Shown here in pieces: positions 53,186-61,416 of a stretch of DNA of 64,000 nt. Source of the stretch: CAZTTG01 sp964615935 (GTDB lineage Bacteria > Planctomycetota > UBA1135 > GCA-002686595). The notes under the pieces are model-generated. The model was given only the letters and a program-made list of their open reading frames with translations, made no database searches and was not told where the DNA came from. The translations under genes were made by a program, and so were the position numbers. The stretch is from NCBI GenBank assembly GCA_964615935.1, contig CAZTTG010000012.1, positions 1 through 64,000 on the forward strand, read 5' to 3'. The number at the start of each line of letters is the position of its first letter. Position 1 is the stretch's first letter.

Positions 53186-53935
53186 ATGGGCGTGGAGCTC
53201 GCGGTCGGCCTCCTGGCGGATCTCCTGCGGCAGGGCCGTCCCGCCGGCGGGATCGAGGAGGAGCTGGCGGGCCTCGACCGCGCCCTCGCGGCCGAGGGCC
53301 TGCCGCCCCACCGGGAGCCGGCCGACGGCCCCAGCCGGCGCTGGCGCCTCCTCGACGAGCGCTCGCTGCACTACCTGCGCCGCGCGGCGGTGCACCTGTG
53401 GGCCGCCGGGCGCCTCCCCTCGCCGGGGGACGAGGACTCGCTCGCGGATCCCCTGCTCGAGGAGTACTTCGAGCGCTTCGAGGATCCCGACCTGGAGGCC
53501 TTCTGGGATCGCGCCCGCGAGGGGCTGGACACGCCCACCTTCGAGCACCTGATGCTCCACTCCGACCGGGAGGGCTGGTACCTGCCCGCGCGCTTCGCGG
53601 AGGTGCTCGATCCGGCCCCGGAGATCGGCGCGCCGGGCGAGCTGATCGGCTCGGCGCCCGTGCTCTCCCTGGAGTGCCGGGTACTGGCCCGGGCCCTGGA
53701 GCTGCCCGAGGGACTGGATCCCGGATCGGACGAGGTCCGGGAGGCCGCCCGAACCCAGGGTTGCGGCGCCCGGCGCTGGCAGCGCTACGGGATCGAGTCG
53801 ATGACCTGCCTGCAGCTCGCCCGCGCCGCCTCGGCCTCGGTGGAGCTCGGCTCGGCCCTGCGGATCGTGGGCGATCCGGATCCGGGCCGGCCAGATCCCC
53901 CGGAGGGGTCCGCGGAGCCGCCTCGGGCCGATTGA
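53186..53935 (+). CDS. Unknown cytoplasmic protein with HSDxxGxYxP motif
   Basis: 249 residues from ATG 53186 (GTG codons at 53180 and 53192 are alternatives; the GAGGATGGG stretch would suit 53192). It has no signal peptide or membrane segment. A central motif, FEHLMLHSDREGWYLPARF, followed by a helical stretch (ECRVLARALELPEGLDP), recalls a family of uncharacterised bacterial proteins with an HSDxxGxYxPxxF signature that I know only from pattern memory. The C-terminus is acidic and Pro-rich. It follows ridA by 17 bp and may belong to the coaD-ridA operon. No function can be assigned. Confidence 0.65.
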   Translation: MGVELAVGLLADLLRQGRPAGGIEEELAGLDRALAAEGLPPHREPADGPSRRWRLLDERSLHYLRRAAVHLWAAGRLPSPGDEDSLADPLLEEYFERFEDPDLEAFWDRAREGLDTPTFEHLMLHSDREGWYLPARFAEVLDPAPEIGAPGELIGSAPVLSLECRVLARALELPEGLDPGSDEVREAARTQGCGARRWQRYGIESMTCLQLARAASASVELGSALRIVGDPDPGRPDPPEGSAEPPRAD

Positions 53936-54136
53936 CCGGATCGATCGCGCCGGATCCACCCGCGGCTCAGGGGGAGGGGCCTGGGGGGCCGAAAAAGGAG
54001 CCGGTCCCGGGGGGCGTTCGTGCTACAAATGCCGAACTCGTCCCAACCCGCCACGGTTCCCCGAGGCGGGCGCCCCCCCGACACTGCGCCACCAACCCCG
54101 GCCCCCCGGAACGGCCTGCCCAGCGCCCCGGCCGCG

Positions 54137-55603
54137 ATGCTGTTCAGCTCCCCGGAATTCCTGTTCCTGTTCCTGCCCGTCGTCCTGGGGCTGTACTTCG
54201 TCGTGCGGACGGGGCTGCGCAACCTGCTGCTGCTGGTGGCCAGCCTGTTCTTCTACGCCTACGGCGAGAAGGCGATCGTCCTGATCATGCTGGCGTCGAT
54301 CGCCGCCAACTGGTGCTTCGGCCTCATGGTCGAGCGCACCCGGGAGCGGCCCTCGGCCAAGCTGGTGATCGCCCTGGCGGTGACCTTCAACCTGGGGCTC
54401 CTGATCTTCTGGAAGTACGCCAACTTCCTTTGGGACCAGATCGGCGCGGCGTGCACCGGCATGGGCATCGCCGAGAGCTGGCCCCGCATCCAGGTCATCC
54501 ACCTGCCCATCGGCATCTCCTTCTTCACCTTCCAGGCGATGTGCTACGTCATCGACGTGTACCGCCGGGAGGGGCCGGTGCAGCGCAACCCGATCAACTT
54601 CGCGGTCTACATCGCGCTCTTCCCCCAGCTCATCGCGGGGCCCATCGTGCGCTACCGCGACATCGCCGCCCAGCTCCTGAACCGGGTGGTGGACCGCGAG
54701 GGCTTCGCCTACGGGGCGCGGCGCTTCGTCATCGGGCTGGGCAAGAAGATGCTGGTGGCCAACGTGGTGGCCGAGACCGCCGACGGGATCTTCGGCACCG
54801 CCGCCCAGGCCGGCCTGGCGGCCGAGCAGATGAGCCCCGCGGTCGCCTGGCTGGGGCTGGTCTGCTACACCCTGCAGATCTACTTCGACTTCTCGGCCTA
54901 CTCGGACATGGCCATCGGCCTGGGGCGCATGCTGGGGTTCCGGTTCCTGGAGAACTTCCGCTTCCCCTACGTGGCCACCTCGATCACCGACTTCTGGCGG
55001 CGCTGGCACATCTCGCTCTCCACCTGGTTCCGCGACTACCTGTACATCCCCCTGGGGGGCAGCCGCAAGAGCCGCATCACCACCCTGCGCAACCTGGTGA
55101 TCGTCTTCTTCCTGTGCGGCCTGTGGCACGGGGCCGCCTGGAGCTTCGTGGTCTGGGGGCTCTTCCACGGCGTCTTCCTGGTGATCGAGCGCCTGGGCCT
55201 CAAGAAGCTGATCGAGCGGCTGCGGGTGGTGCGCCACGTCTACGTGATGCTGGTGGCCATGGTCGGCTGGGTCTTCTTCCGCGCCCTGACCCTGGGGCAG
55301 GCGGTGGAGTACCTGCGGGTCATGGTGGGCCTGGGCCCGGTGGAGGAGGGCGTCGCCCGCGAGCACCTGGCCCTCTTCCTGGACCCGCTGCTGGCCACCG
55401 TCATCCTGGTGGGCTGCGTCTTCTCCACCCCGCTCCTGCCGCGCCTCACGGAGGCCTTCGTGGCGCTGCGCCGGCGCGAGCCGGCCCCCCGCCTGGGCTT
55501 CCTGGTGTGGGGCTCCCTGGCGCTGCTCGTCGCCCTGGGCCTCCTGTCGGCCATGCAGCTCGCCTCCAGCTCCTACAACCCCTTCATCTACTTCCGCTTC
55601 TGA
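54137..55603 (+). CDS. MBOAT-family membrane O-acyltransferase (AlgI-like)
   Basis: 488 residues. The ATG at 54137 gives the canonical start LFSSPEFLFLFLPVVLGLYF; the open frame upstream is low-complexity. The MBOAT core is present: FFYAYGEK, IGISFFTFQAMCYVIDVYR, PQLIAGPIVRYRDI, YFDFSAYSDMAIGLGRMLGF, FWRRWHISLSTWFRDYLYIP and the catalytic His in CGLWHGAAWSFVVWG. These proteins pass acetyl groups across the inner membrane to modify extracellular polysaccharide. The coupled gene downstream encodes an AlgX/AlgJ-like partner, so the pair is a typical O-acetylation module. The polymer it modifies is not encoded here. Confidence 0.92.
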   Translation: MLFSSPEFLFLFLPVVLGLYFVVRTGLRNLLLLVASLFFYAYGEKAIVLIMLASIAANWCFGLMVERTRERPSAKLVIALAVTFNLGLLIFWKYANFLWDQIGAACTGMGIAESWPRIQVIHLPIGISFFTFQAMCYVIDVYRREGPVQRNPINFAVYIALFPQLIAGPIVRYRDIAAQLLNRVVDREGFAYGARRFVIGLGKKMLVANVVAETADGIFGTAAQAGLAAEQMSPAVAWLGLVCYTLQIYFDFSAYSDMAIGLGRMLGFRFLENFRFPYVATSITDFWRRWHISLSTWFRDYLYIPLGGSRKSRITTLRNLVIVFFLCGLWHGAAWSFVVWGLFHGVFLVIERLGLKKLIERLRVVRHVYVMLVAMVGWVFFRALTLGQAVEYLRVMVGLGPVEEGVAREHLALFLDPLLATVILVGCVFSTPLLPRLTEAFVALRRREPAPRLGFLVWGSLALLVALGLLSAMQLASSSYNPFIYFRF

Positions 55604-57192
55604 TGGCCAAACCGCTGCAGCCCATCGGCGTGGGTCCCCTGGCGGACTGGATCGCGATCCTGCTCTTCGCGGGGGGGATCTCGGTGCCGCTGCTGCGGAA
55701 CGCCTTCCTGGGCCCGGAGTCGACCGCCCACAAGGAGCAGCGCCAGGAGGCCCCCATGCCGGCGCTGTCGACCGAGTGGGCCGAGCTGGAGGCCTGGCCG
55801 GAGGCCTTCAGCGGCTGGTACGGCGACCACTTCGGCTTCCGCAGCGACCTGATCCGCTGGCACAACCGCATCAAGCTCGAGGGCTTCGGGATCTCGCCCA
55901 CCAGCGAGGTGGTGCTGGGGAAGGATGGCTGGCTCTTCACCACGGTCCACAAGAGCGTCGAGGTCTTCCGCGGGGTCCTCCCCTTCACCCCAGGCGAGCT
56001 GGACGCCTGGAGGACGGTGCTGGAGGACCGCGAGGAGTGGTGCCGGCGGCGCGGGATCCGCTACGTCTTCGCCATCGCGCCCAACAAGAACGCCATCTAC
56101 CCCGAGATGGTGGACGGGCGCTTCGAGCGCCGCGGCCCGACGCGGATGGACCAGCTGGTCGAGCACCTGGAGGAGCACTCCACGGCGAGCGTGCTGGACC
56201 TGCGCCCGGCCCTGATCGCGGCCAAGGAGGGGGGGAGGCCGGAGCAGCCCATCTACTTCCCCCTGGGCACCCACTGGAACAAGCGCGGGGCCCTGGTGGC
56301 CTACCGCGAGATCCTGAACCACGTCGCGGGCTGGTTCCCCGAGGCTGCGCCCATCCCCATCGAGGACTTCGGCTTCGAGGAGACGCCGCGCCAGGGGGAC
56401 ACCTGGGCCGAGCGCCTCTACATGGAGGACGTCCTGATCCAGGAGAACGTGGACTGGATCTGGCCGGGCGAGCGCCGCGCCCGCCAGGCGGTGGGCCAGA
56501 AGGCCGAGTGGATCACCGAGGTGGACGACCAGCGCCTGCCGCGCGCGGTCATGTTCCACGACTCCTTCGGGGAGATGTTCCGGCCCTTGCTCTCGGAGCA
56601 CTTCCGGCGCATCGCCTTCTACTGGATCCCCTCCTTCGACACCGCCATCGTCGAGCGCGAGAAGCCCGACGTGGTGATCCAGCTCATGGTCGAGCGGGGC
56701 CTGGTCGGCTTCCGGCCGGTGGGCACGCCCCTGGACACGCCCGAGCGCCTGCGGGAGCAGTACCGCGACTCGAGCGAGACCCTGATGACGGTCGGGGGTC
56801 GCTTCGGCTCGCGGGCCCTGGTCCCGACCGAGGGCATGCAGATCCGGCCGCCGGAGCAGAAGAACGCGGCCGCCCTCCTCACCTGCCGCAGCGGGCGGGA
56901 GGGCTTCCTGCTGCCGGAGCTCGAGATGCCGCAGGACCGCTGGGCGGTGCTCAAGATCATCCTCGACAGCCCCGTCGAGACCACCCTGTGGCTCGAGTTC
57001 CAGACCGAGGGCGACCGCAGCTGGTCGCGCCGCCTGCGGGCCGCGCGCCGCCCGCTGGGGAAGGGCACCAACCAGGTCTTCGTGAAGCTCATGGTGCCCG
57101 ACCTCCACGGCTCCGTGCGGATCCGGCCGGGCGACGTCCCGGGCGCCACCTACACCCTGTGGGGGGTCGAGGCGCGAGCCGTCGCCCGCTAG
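55603..57192 (+). CDS. AlgX/AlgJ-like SGNH acyltransferase, atypical catalytic motif
   Basis: 529 residues; the ATG overlaps the MBOAT stop (TGATG). One N-terminal helix anchors it (WIAILLFAGGISVPLL). The AlgX-type SGNH fold follows: FSGWYGDHFGFRSDLIRWHN, VVLGKDGWLFTT, FAIAPNKNAIYPEMV, YFPLGTHWNKRGALVAY and MFHDSFGEMFRPLLSEHF (catalytic Ser in HDSFG). In AlgX/AlgJ the His motif is normally D-T-H-W; here the Asp position is Gly (G-T-H-W), which may alter or abolish the usual triad. A C-terminal beta domain of about 110 residues is additional. It likely finishes polysaccharide O-acylation in the periplasm with the MBOAT. Confidence 0.85.
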   Translation: MAKPLQPIGVGPLADWIAILLFAGGISVPLLRNAFLGPESTAHKEQRQEAPMPALSTEWAELEAWPEAFSGWYGDHFGFRSDLIRWHNRIKLEGFGISPTSEVVLGKDGWLFTTVHKSVEVFRGVLPFTPGELDAWRTVLEDREEWCRRRGIRYVFAIAPNKNAIYPEMVDGRFERRGPTRMDQLVEHLEEHSTASVLDLRPALIAAKEGGRPEQPIYFPLGTHWNKRGALVAYREILNHVAGWFPEAAPIPIEDFGFEETPRQGDTWAERLYMEDVLIQENVDWIWPGERRARQAVGQKAEWITEVDDQRLPRAVMFHDSFGEMFRPLLSEHFRRIAFYWIPSFDTAIVEREKPDVVIQLMVERGLVGFRPVGTPLDTPERLREQYRDSSETLMTVGGRFGSRALVPTEGMQIRPPEQKNAAALLTCRSGREGFLLPELEMPQDRWAVLKIILDSPVETTLWLEFQTEGDRSWSRRLRAARRPLGKGTNQVFVKLMVPDLHGSVRIRPGDVPGATYTLWGVEARAVAR

Positions 57193-57195
57193 ACT
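57190..57195 (+). promoter_or_regulatory. Candidate -10 box (TAGACT) for leaderless ychF mRNA
   Basis: TAGACT overlaps the TAG stop of the AlgX-like gene and ends exactly 7 nt before the ychF ATG. No Shine-Dalgarno is present. Confidence 0.45.
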
Positions 57196-57202
57196 GCCCC
57201 CC

Positions 57203-58288
57203 ATGGCAGTCTCGTGCGGCATCGTAGGCCTGCCCAACTGCGGCAAGTCGACCATCTACAACGCCATCACCCGCAGCCAGGCGGATCGGGCCAGCTATCC
57301 CTTCAGCACCACCGAGGCCAACCTGGCGGTGGTGGACGTCCCCGATGACCGGCTGGAGGTGATCCACCGCTACATCGAGACCAACAAGGTGGTCCCGGCC
57401 AGCCTGCGGGTGGTGGACATCCCCGGGCTGGCGCCGGGGGCCTCGCGGGGCGAGGGGCTGGGGAACCGCTTCCTGGGGCACGTCAAGGAGTCCGACGCCC
57501 TCCTGCAGGTGGTGCGCTGCTTCGAGTCGGCCGACGTGGTGGGGGCGGTGGACCCGGCCGAGGACATGCAGGTGCTCGAGCTCGAGCTGGCCATGGCCGA
57601 CCTGGACACGGTGGGCCGCAACGTCGAGCGCGTCTCCAAGAAGGCCCGCTCGGGCGACCGGCAGTCCCGCTTCGAGCTGGGCGTCTTCGAGCGCGCCCGG
57701 GCCATGCTGGAGGAGGGCCAGCTCCCGCGCACGGCGGGGTGGTCGAGGGAGGAGGCGGCGGCCCTGCGGCCGCTCTTCCTGATGACCATGAAGCCCATGC
57801 TCTACCTGGCCAACGTGGACGCCGACGACCTGGACGGCCGCTCCGAGCCGGCCCGGGCGGTCGAGGCCCACGCGCTGGAGACCGGCTCCCGCTGGCTGCA
57901 CATGTGCGGCGATCTGGAGTGCGAGCTGGTGGGCCTCGAGCCGGAGGAGGCCCGCGAGTTCATGGACGAGCTGGGGATGGGCGAGCTGTGCCTGCCGCGG
58001 CTCCTGCACGAGACCTACGACCTCCTGGGCCTGCAGACCTTCTTCACCGTCGGGGACATCCAGATCCGCGCCTGGAACATCCGCCGCGGCGACACGGGCC
58101 CCAAGGCCGCCGGCGCGGTCCATACCGACTTCGAGAAGGGCTACATCCGCGCCGAGGTCTACTCGGTGGACGACCTGGTCGAGCACGGGAGCGAGGCGGC
58201 CATCAAGGCCGCCGGTCGCATGCGCATCGAGGGCCGCGACTACGTCATGCGCGAGGGGGACGTGGCCTTCTTCCTGATCGGGAAGTAG
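57203..58288 (+). CDS. ychF: YchF/OLA1-family ATPase
   Basis: 361 residues, normal length. It is an Obg-related P-loop protein of the ribosome-associated YchF family, which binds ATP rather than GTP. Motifs: G1 GLPNCGKST, TTEANLAVVDVPDDRL, G3 DIPGLAPGASRGEGLGNRFL and the C-terminal TGS domain (FFTVGDIQIRAWNI; GAVHTDFEKGYIRAEVYS; MREGDVAFFLIGK). The family's NxxE specificity motif reads NVDADD here, so the usual Glu is Ala. It stands alone after the acylation pair. Confidence 0.93.
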   Translation: MAVSCGIVGLPNCGKSTIYNAITRSQADRASYPFSTTEANLAVVDVPDDRLEVIHRYIETNKVVPASLRVVDIPGLAPGASRGEGLGNRFLGHVKESDALLQVVRCFESADVVGAVDPAEDMQVLELELAMADLDTVGRNVERVSKKARSGDRQSRFELGVFERARAMLEEGQLPRTAGWSREEAAALRPLFLMTMKPMLYLANVDADDLDGRSEPARAVEAHALETGSRWLHMCGDLECELVGLEPEEAREFMDELGMGELCLPRLLHETYDLLGLQTFFTVGDIQIRAWNIRRGDTGPKAAGAVHTDFEKGYIRAEVYSVDDLVEHGSEAAIKAAGRMRIEGRDYVMREGDVAFFLIGK

Positions 58289-58489
58289 CGAGTGCGGGTC
58301 GCGGGCGGCGGGAGGGGCCCGCCTGGGGCGGCTCGGCGCACCCGGAGCCCTCCCAGGCACCTTCTGGACGACCTCGCCCCCGACCCGTGGAGGTCCCCGC
58401 CCGCCCCAGCCGGCTCCCGCAGCCTCCAATCCGGCTGCTCCTCGGTGGCTCCCTCCTCGAACGACCCCCTGGAGCGCTTGTTCTCTGCG

Positions 58490-58729
58490 GAAGAGGGGGC
58501 CCGCGGGCGTCGGTCCAACCTGCTCCATGGGGAACTGATGCACATTGACCAAGTCTACGCCCAGTTCATCGATGACTGCCAGTGTCCGTTCGTTCGCACC
58601 GAGCGCCGCATACAGCTCGTCGCCGATCAACCGTCGCGGGAATTGGTTCTCGAAGGCGAGTTCGCCGCGCGGCGTCCGGTCGGGCCTTCGGTGGGCGATC
58701 GCTTCCTGGACTCTCTGTTCGTGGTTCAC
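58490..58729 (-). pseudogene. N-terminal remnant of a UroD-like (uroporphyrinogen decarboxylase family) gene
   Basis: From a GTG at 58729, about 80 residues read as a clean URO-D family N-terminus: RVQEAIAHRRPDRTPRGELA followed by a helical stretch (ERTLAVIDELGVDLVNV). Intact members are about 340-400 residues. After PTPAGPLF the frame stays open but turns into low-complexity antisense of ychF, with no family similarity. The gene was probably truncated. Relatives include heme-pathway UroD and corrinoid methyltransferases such as MtaA; the fragment is too short to choose. Confidence 0.5.
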
Positions 58730-58861
58730 TGGCTTCTGCTGGATTGTTCAGACATGGGCTGCCCACTTCTTCGCAGACGGCGAGGAAGTTCTCATTCGGC
58801 ACGTCCGGGATGATGCCCTGGGGGTGGACACGATGCAGCCGCTGCCGGCGTCCCCTCTCAC

Positions 58862-59029
58862 ATGATACGCGACCTCGGCGCGGGCGGGGGCATCTACGCG
58901 GAGCTCGCCGCAGGTCAGGTCCTGGTGCTGGAGGAAGGCACCATCGCCTCCAACTTCGTCGATCCCGATGGGGGATCGGGCACCTACCGGGGCGGCGAGG
59001 TCTACGTCGAGGGGGACTGCATCCCGCGA
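58862..59029 (+). pseudogene. Fragment resembling a right-handed beta-helix repeat
   Basis: The frame reads GAGGGIYAELAAGQVLVLEE and then TIASNFVDPDGGSG with GGEVYVEGDC, the turn-and-strand pattern of polymorphic-outer-membrane-protein or pectate-lyase-like beta-helices. It has no signal peptide and soon becomes Arg-rich nonsense. It may be a remnant related to the beta-helix gene at 59148-60536. Confidence 0.3.
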
Positions 59030-59147
59030 AGACGTACGATGCTCGCCGACCGGGTCTCGGGGCGATTCCGCAGGACAGAGCATGGCCCGGTCCCGATCGG
59101 ATCGATCGAAACCGGGCCGGAAACGCGGACGGTGGCCGGCTCACCCG

Positions 59148-60536
59148 CTACGGCGGGCCGATGACGACCGTGGTCGTCGGCGAGCTGAGGTGGCACCCCT
59201 CCGTCGCGTGCCAGAAGACGGTCTGCATGCGGATCACCGTCCCCAGGGCCTGTCCCTGCTCCGGGGCGAAGACGTGACGGGAGGCCGCTCCGTTCGTCAG
59301 GACGCCGATCGGCTGTGGGCTGCCGACCGGCGTGATCACCAACATGCCGTTCAGGGGTATGGGCGTGAGAACGAAGGGGGCGAGGTCGGTGGGGATGCCC
59401 TGGTAGAGGTTGTAGACGTCGTTGCTGCCGGTGTCGCTGTAGAAGGTGAACGGGCCGCCCATGGTCAGCTCGTCGACGACCGGAGGGGAGTGGGCCTCGC
59501 GGTTGCCCCCGGGCACTATCTGAAATAGGTTGGTGTTGTTGGCGATGCCGCCAGGAGCTCCGCCACCATTGCCGCCGAAACCGCCCTGGAGCCAGTGGCC
59601 GAGCCACTGGAGCTGGAAGGGGTTCGCGTTCCACTTGATCTGGAGAGCATCCCCTCCGTTGCCGGCCGCCAGGCTGCCGAGCCCGTGCCCGCCGTCGCCC
59701 CCCAGGAGCAGGTCGTTGTTGAGGTTGTTGAGGTTCATCCCCGGGCCGCCAGCCCGGCCGGAGAGGAAGAGGTCCACCTGCATCCTGACGGTTGGGTTGA
59801 ACACCACGGCCGGAGAGCCGTTGCCGGCGTTGGCGCCGCCGGCGGGATTGGGAACCGCGTTGTGGCCGCGCCCGCCCTTCGCGTAGCACTCCCAGATCCC
59901 TACGGTGGAGTTCACGAATTCCATCGCGGGCGTGCCGTCGCAGTAGCTCCAGGAGGCGCCGATGGTTCCGCCGGTCTCCCAGCCGCCGGGCTCGACCTCG
60001 CCTAGCGACCAGCCGTTGGCGCCGATCGCCACGCAGTCGTGGAACTGGACGTTCCCGCAGTTGGTCACGACCACGGTCGAGGCGGTGATGGTGGTCCCGA
60101 AGTGCTGGAGGTTGCTCCAGAAGCGGCAGTCCTCGAACCAGACCGATCCGGAGCAGCCCGTCACGGTCACCGCCGAGCCGTTCGACTCGTTGCGGGTGGC
60201 CTCCAGGCCGCGCAGGGTCAGGTGGTTCCCGGAGGTGACGCCCGCGATCTTGATGTCGACCCCGGGCCCGCCGATCTGGATGCGCCCCCCGAATCGGATG
60301 TCGCCGACGAGGGTCAAGTTCAGGTTGACCCTCGCTTCCGTGAGCTCGATGGGATCGTAGCCGCCGGGGGCTATCAGGATGATGTCGCCCTGCATTGCGT
60401 AGTTGTCGATGGCGTAGTGGATCTCGTTGAAGCCCGGTATCCCGGTATCCACCACGCGATGGACGTTCGCGGCGAGGGCATGTGGCGCGAGGATGGGAAT
60501 GGCGGCCAGGAGCCAGGCGAGTCGAGTTGTCTTCAT
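59148..60536 (-). CDS. Exported right-handed beta-helix protein
   Basis: 462 residues; ATG 60536 gives the signal peptide TTRLAWLLAAIPILAPHALA. The N-terminal half has short repeating strands and Asn/Cys turns (GDIILIAPGGYDPIEL; VWFEDCRFWSNLQHFG; VQFHDCVAIGANGWS), characteristic of parallel beta-helices in the pectate-lyase/right-handed group. A glycine-rich middle follows (GGDGGHGLGSLAAGNGG). The C-terminal 110 residues form a separate beta domain ending TTTVVIGPP. No catalytic residues of a polysaccharide lyase were identified, so binding or structural function is as likely. It is monocistronic. Confidence 0.8.
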   Translation of the reverse strand: MKTTRLAWLLAAIPILAPHALAANVHRVVDTGIPGFNEIHYAIDNYAMQGDIILIAPGGYDPIELTEARVNLNLTLVGDIRFGGRIQIGGPGVDIKIAGVTSGNHLTLRGLEATRNESNGSAVTVTGCSGSVWFEDCRFWSNLQHFGTTITASTVVVTNCGNVQFHDCVAIGANGWSLGEVEPGGWETGGTIGASWSYCDGTPAMEFVNSTVGIWECYAKGGRGHNAVPNPAGGANAGNGSPAVVFNPTVRMQVDLFLSGRAGGPGMNLNNLNNDLLLGGDGGHGLGSLAAGNGGDALQIKWNANPFQLQWLGHWLQGGFGGNGGGAPGGIANNTNLFQIVPGGNREAHSPPVVDELTMGGPFTFYSDTGSNDVYNLYQGIPTDLAPFVLTPIPLNGMLVITPVGSPQPIGVLTNGAASRHVFAPEQGQALGTVIRMQTVFWHATEGCHLSSPTTTVVIGPP

Positions 60537-61416
60537 GTTCGTCCGTTCCGGGGATGTCGTTCGAGGGAGGAAGGGGGGCCGGAGCTCGGATGGCGCCCGC
60601 TTGCACCGGGTATGTCCGCTGACCCGCCCGGAGTTCTGCCTTCCCCAACTCACCACGAGAATCCGCGCTTCTCCCCGCGTCCTGGAGGCGGCAATGCCGT
60701 GGCCGACGGGAGCCCGCGGCGCGAGCCGCATGGCGCCCCGGCCCCTCCGCGCGCCCCAGGGCGCCGTCTCGGCGGCCTGATGCTGCGCCCCCACGCGGGC
60801 GTGGCGCGGGACTGCGGTCCCTTCGACCCACGCCTCGAGTTCGCCGGCGACGAGCTCCCCAATGGGGACATCGGCAGCACCAGCCTGGGTCTGGGCCTCG
60901 CGGACGGTACTCGCCCCGAAGGGCGGCTACCGCTCAGCCCACCGAACCACGGCCCCCCCTGGGGCCAGGCCAATCTCCTCCACCCCTCCTCCCGGTGAGC
61001 CCCGCCTGGCTCGGGTGGGCGGCCCTGCCTGCCGGATGGGCTGAGCCCGGCTCTAGGCAGGGATGGGGCCATCAAATGGGCAATGAATCCACATCCGCTG
61101 GTGGAGCTGCTCGAGGACCGGCGGGGCGCGAGGCGCCTGGCCTTGGAGGGGCGCCGGAGGGTGCGATCGCGCAACACCTGGGGGAGGCTCGCCGGGCGCG
61201 TGCTCACCTCCTGGGAGGCTGCCCTGGGGGTGGCGGTCTGAGGCGGTAGATAAATCCGGGATTCTCGAGAACCGCCCCTCGAAGGCCGGACATGGCAAGG
61301 TGCCGGCGGGCGCAGCGCCGCTCGCCCTGGACGGATCCCCCCATTCCGCCTAACCTCTCCTTTATCCCCTCCCATTCTTGGGAGGGAACCGGACCCTCGA
61401 TCCGAAGGTGCCCCCC
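60537..61416. other. Long region without a confident gene
   Basis: An 880-bp gap between divergent genes. Two short plus-strand frames, 60780-60998 (72 codons) and 61083-61241 (52 codons, ATG start, Arg-rich helical), have no recognisable relatives or good start signals; I do not call them as genes. A hairpin at 61367-61386 lies just before the next gene. Confidence 0.5.
61367..61386 (+). promoter_or_regulatory. Leader hairpin containing a GGGAGGG stretch
   Basis: A perfect 8-bp stem (ccctccca/tgggaggg) with loop TTCT, 30 nt before the ATG at 61417. The right arm is the best purine-rich ribosome-binding-like stretch nearby, though it sits far from the start codon. A role in translation control is speculative. 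Confidence 0.35.

Larger units (their letters stand above)
58289..59147. other. Gene-poor region with decayed fragments
   Basis: About 860 bp without an intact gene. It holds an N-terminal fragment of a UroD-like gene (58490-58729, minus) and a short beta-helix-like fragment (58862-59029, plus). Base composition between roughly 58500 and 58860 looks less GC-rich than the flanks. Decay of former genes is the simplest reading. Confidence 0.55.

Noticed and set aside
57089..58489. Extension of the UroD-like frame through ychF to make a 546-residue protein
   Set aside because: Beyond residue 80 the frame is antisense to the well-supported ychF gene and loses all family similarity.
60780..60998. 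72-codon open frame in the gap before the FG-GAP-like gene
   Set aside because: No start signal and no recognisable motif; it continues a longer frame that is antisense to the beta-helix gene.
61083..61241. 52-codon open frame starting with ATG
   Set aside because: It has a plausible basic helical composition but no clear ribosome binding site and no recognisable relative. Evidence is too thin for a gene call.
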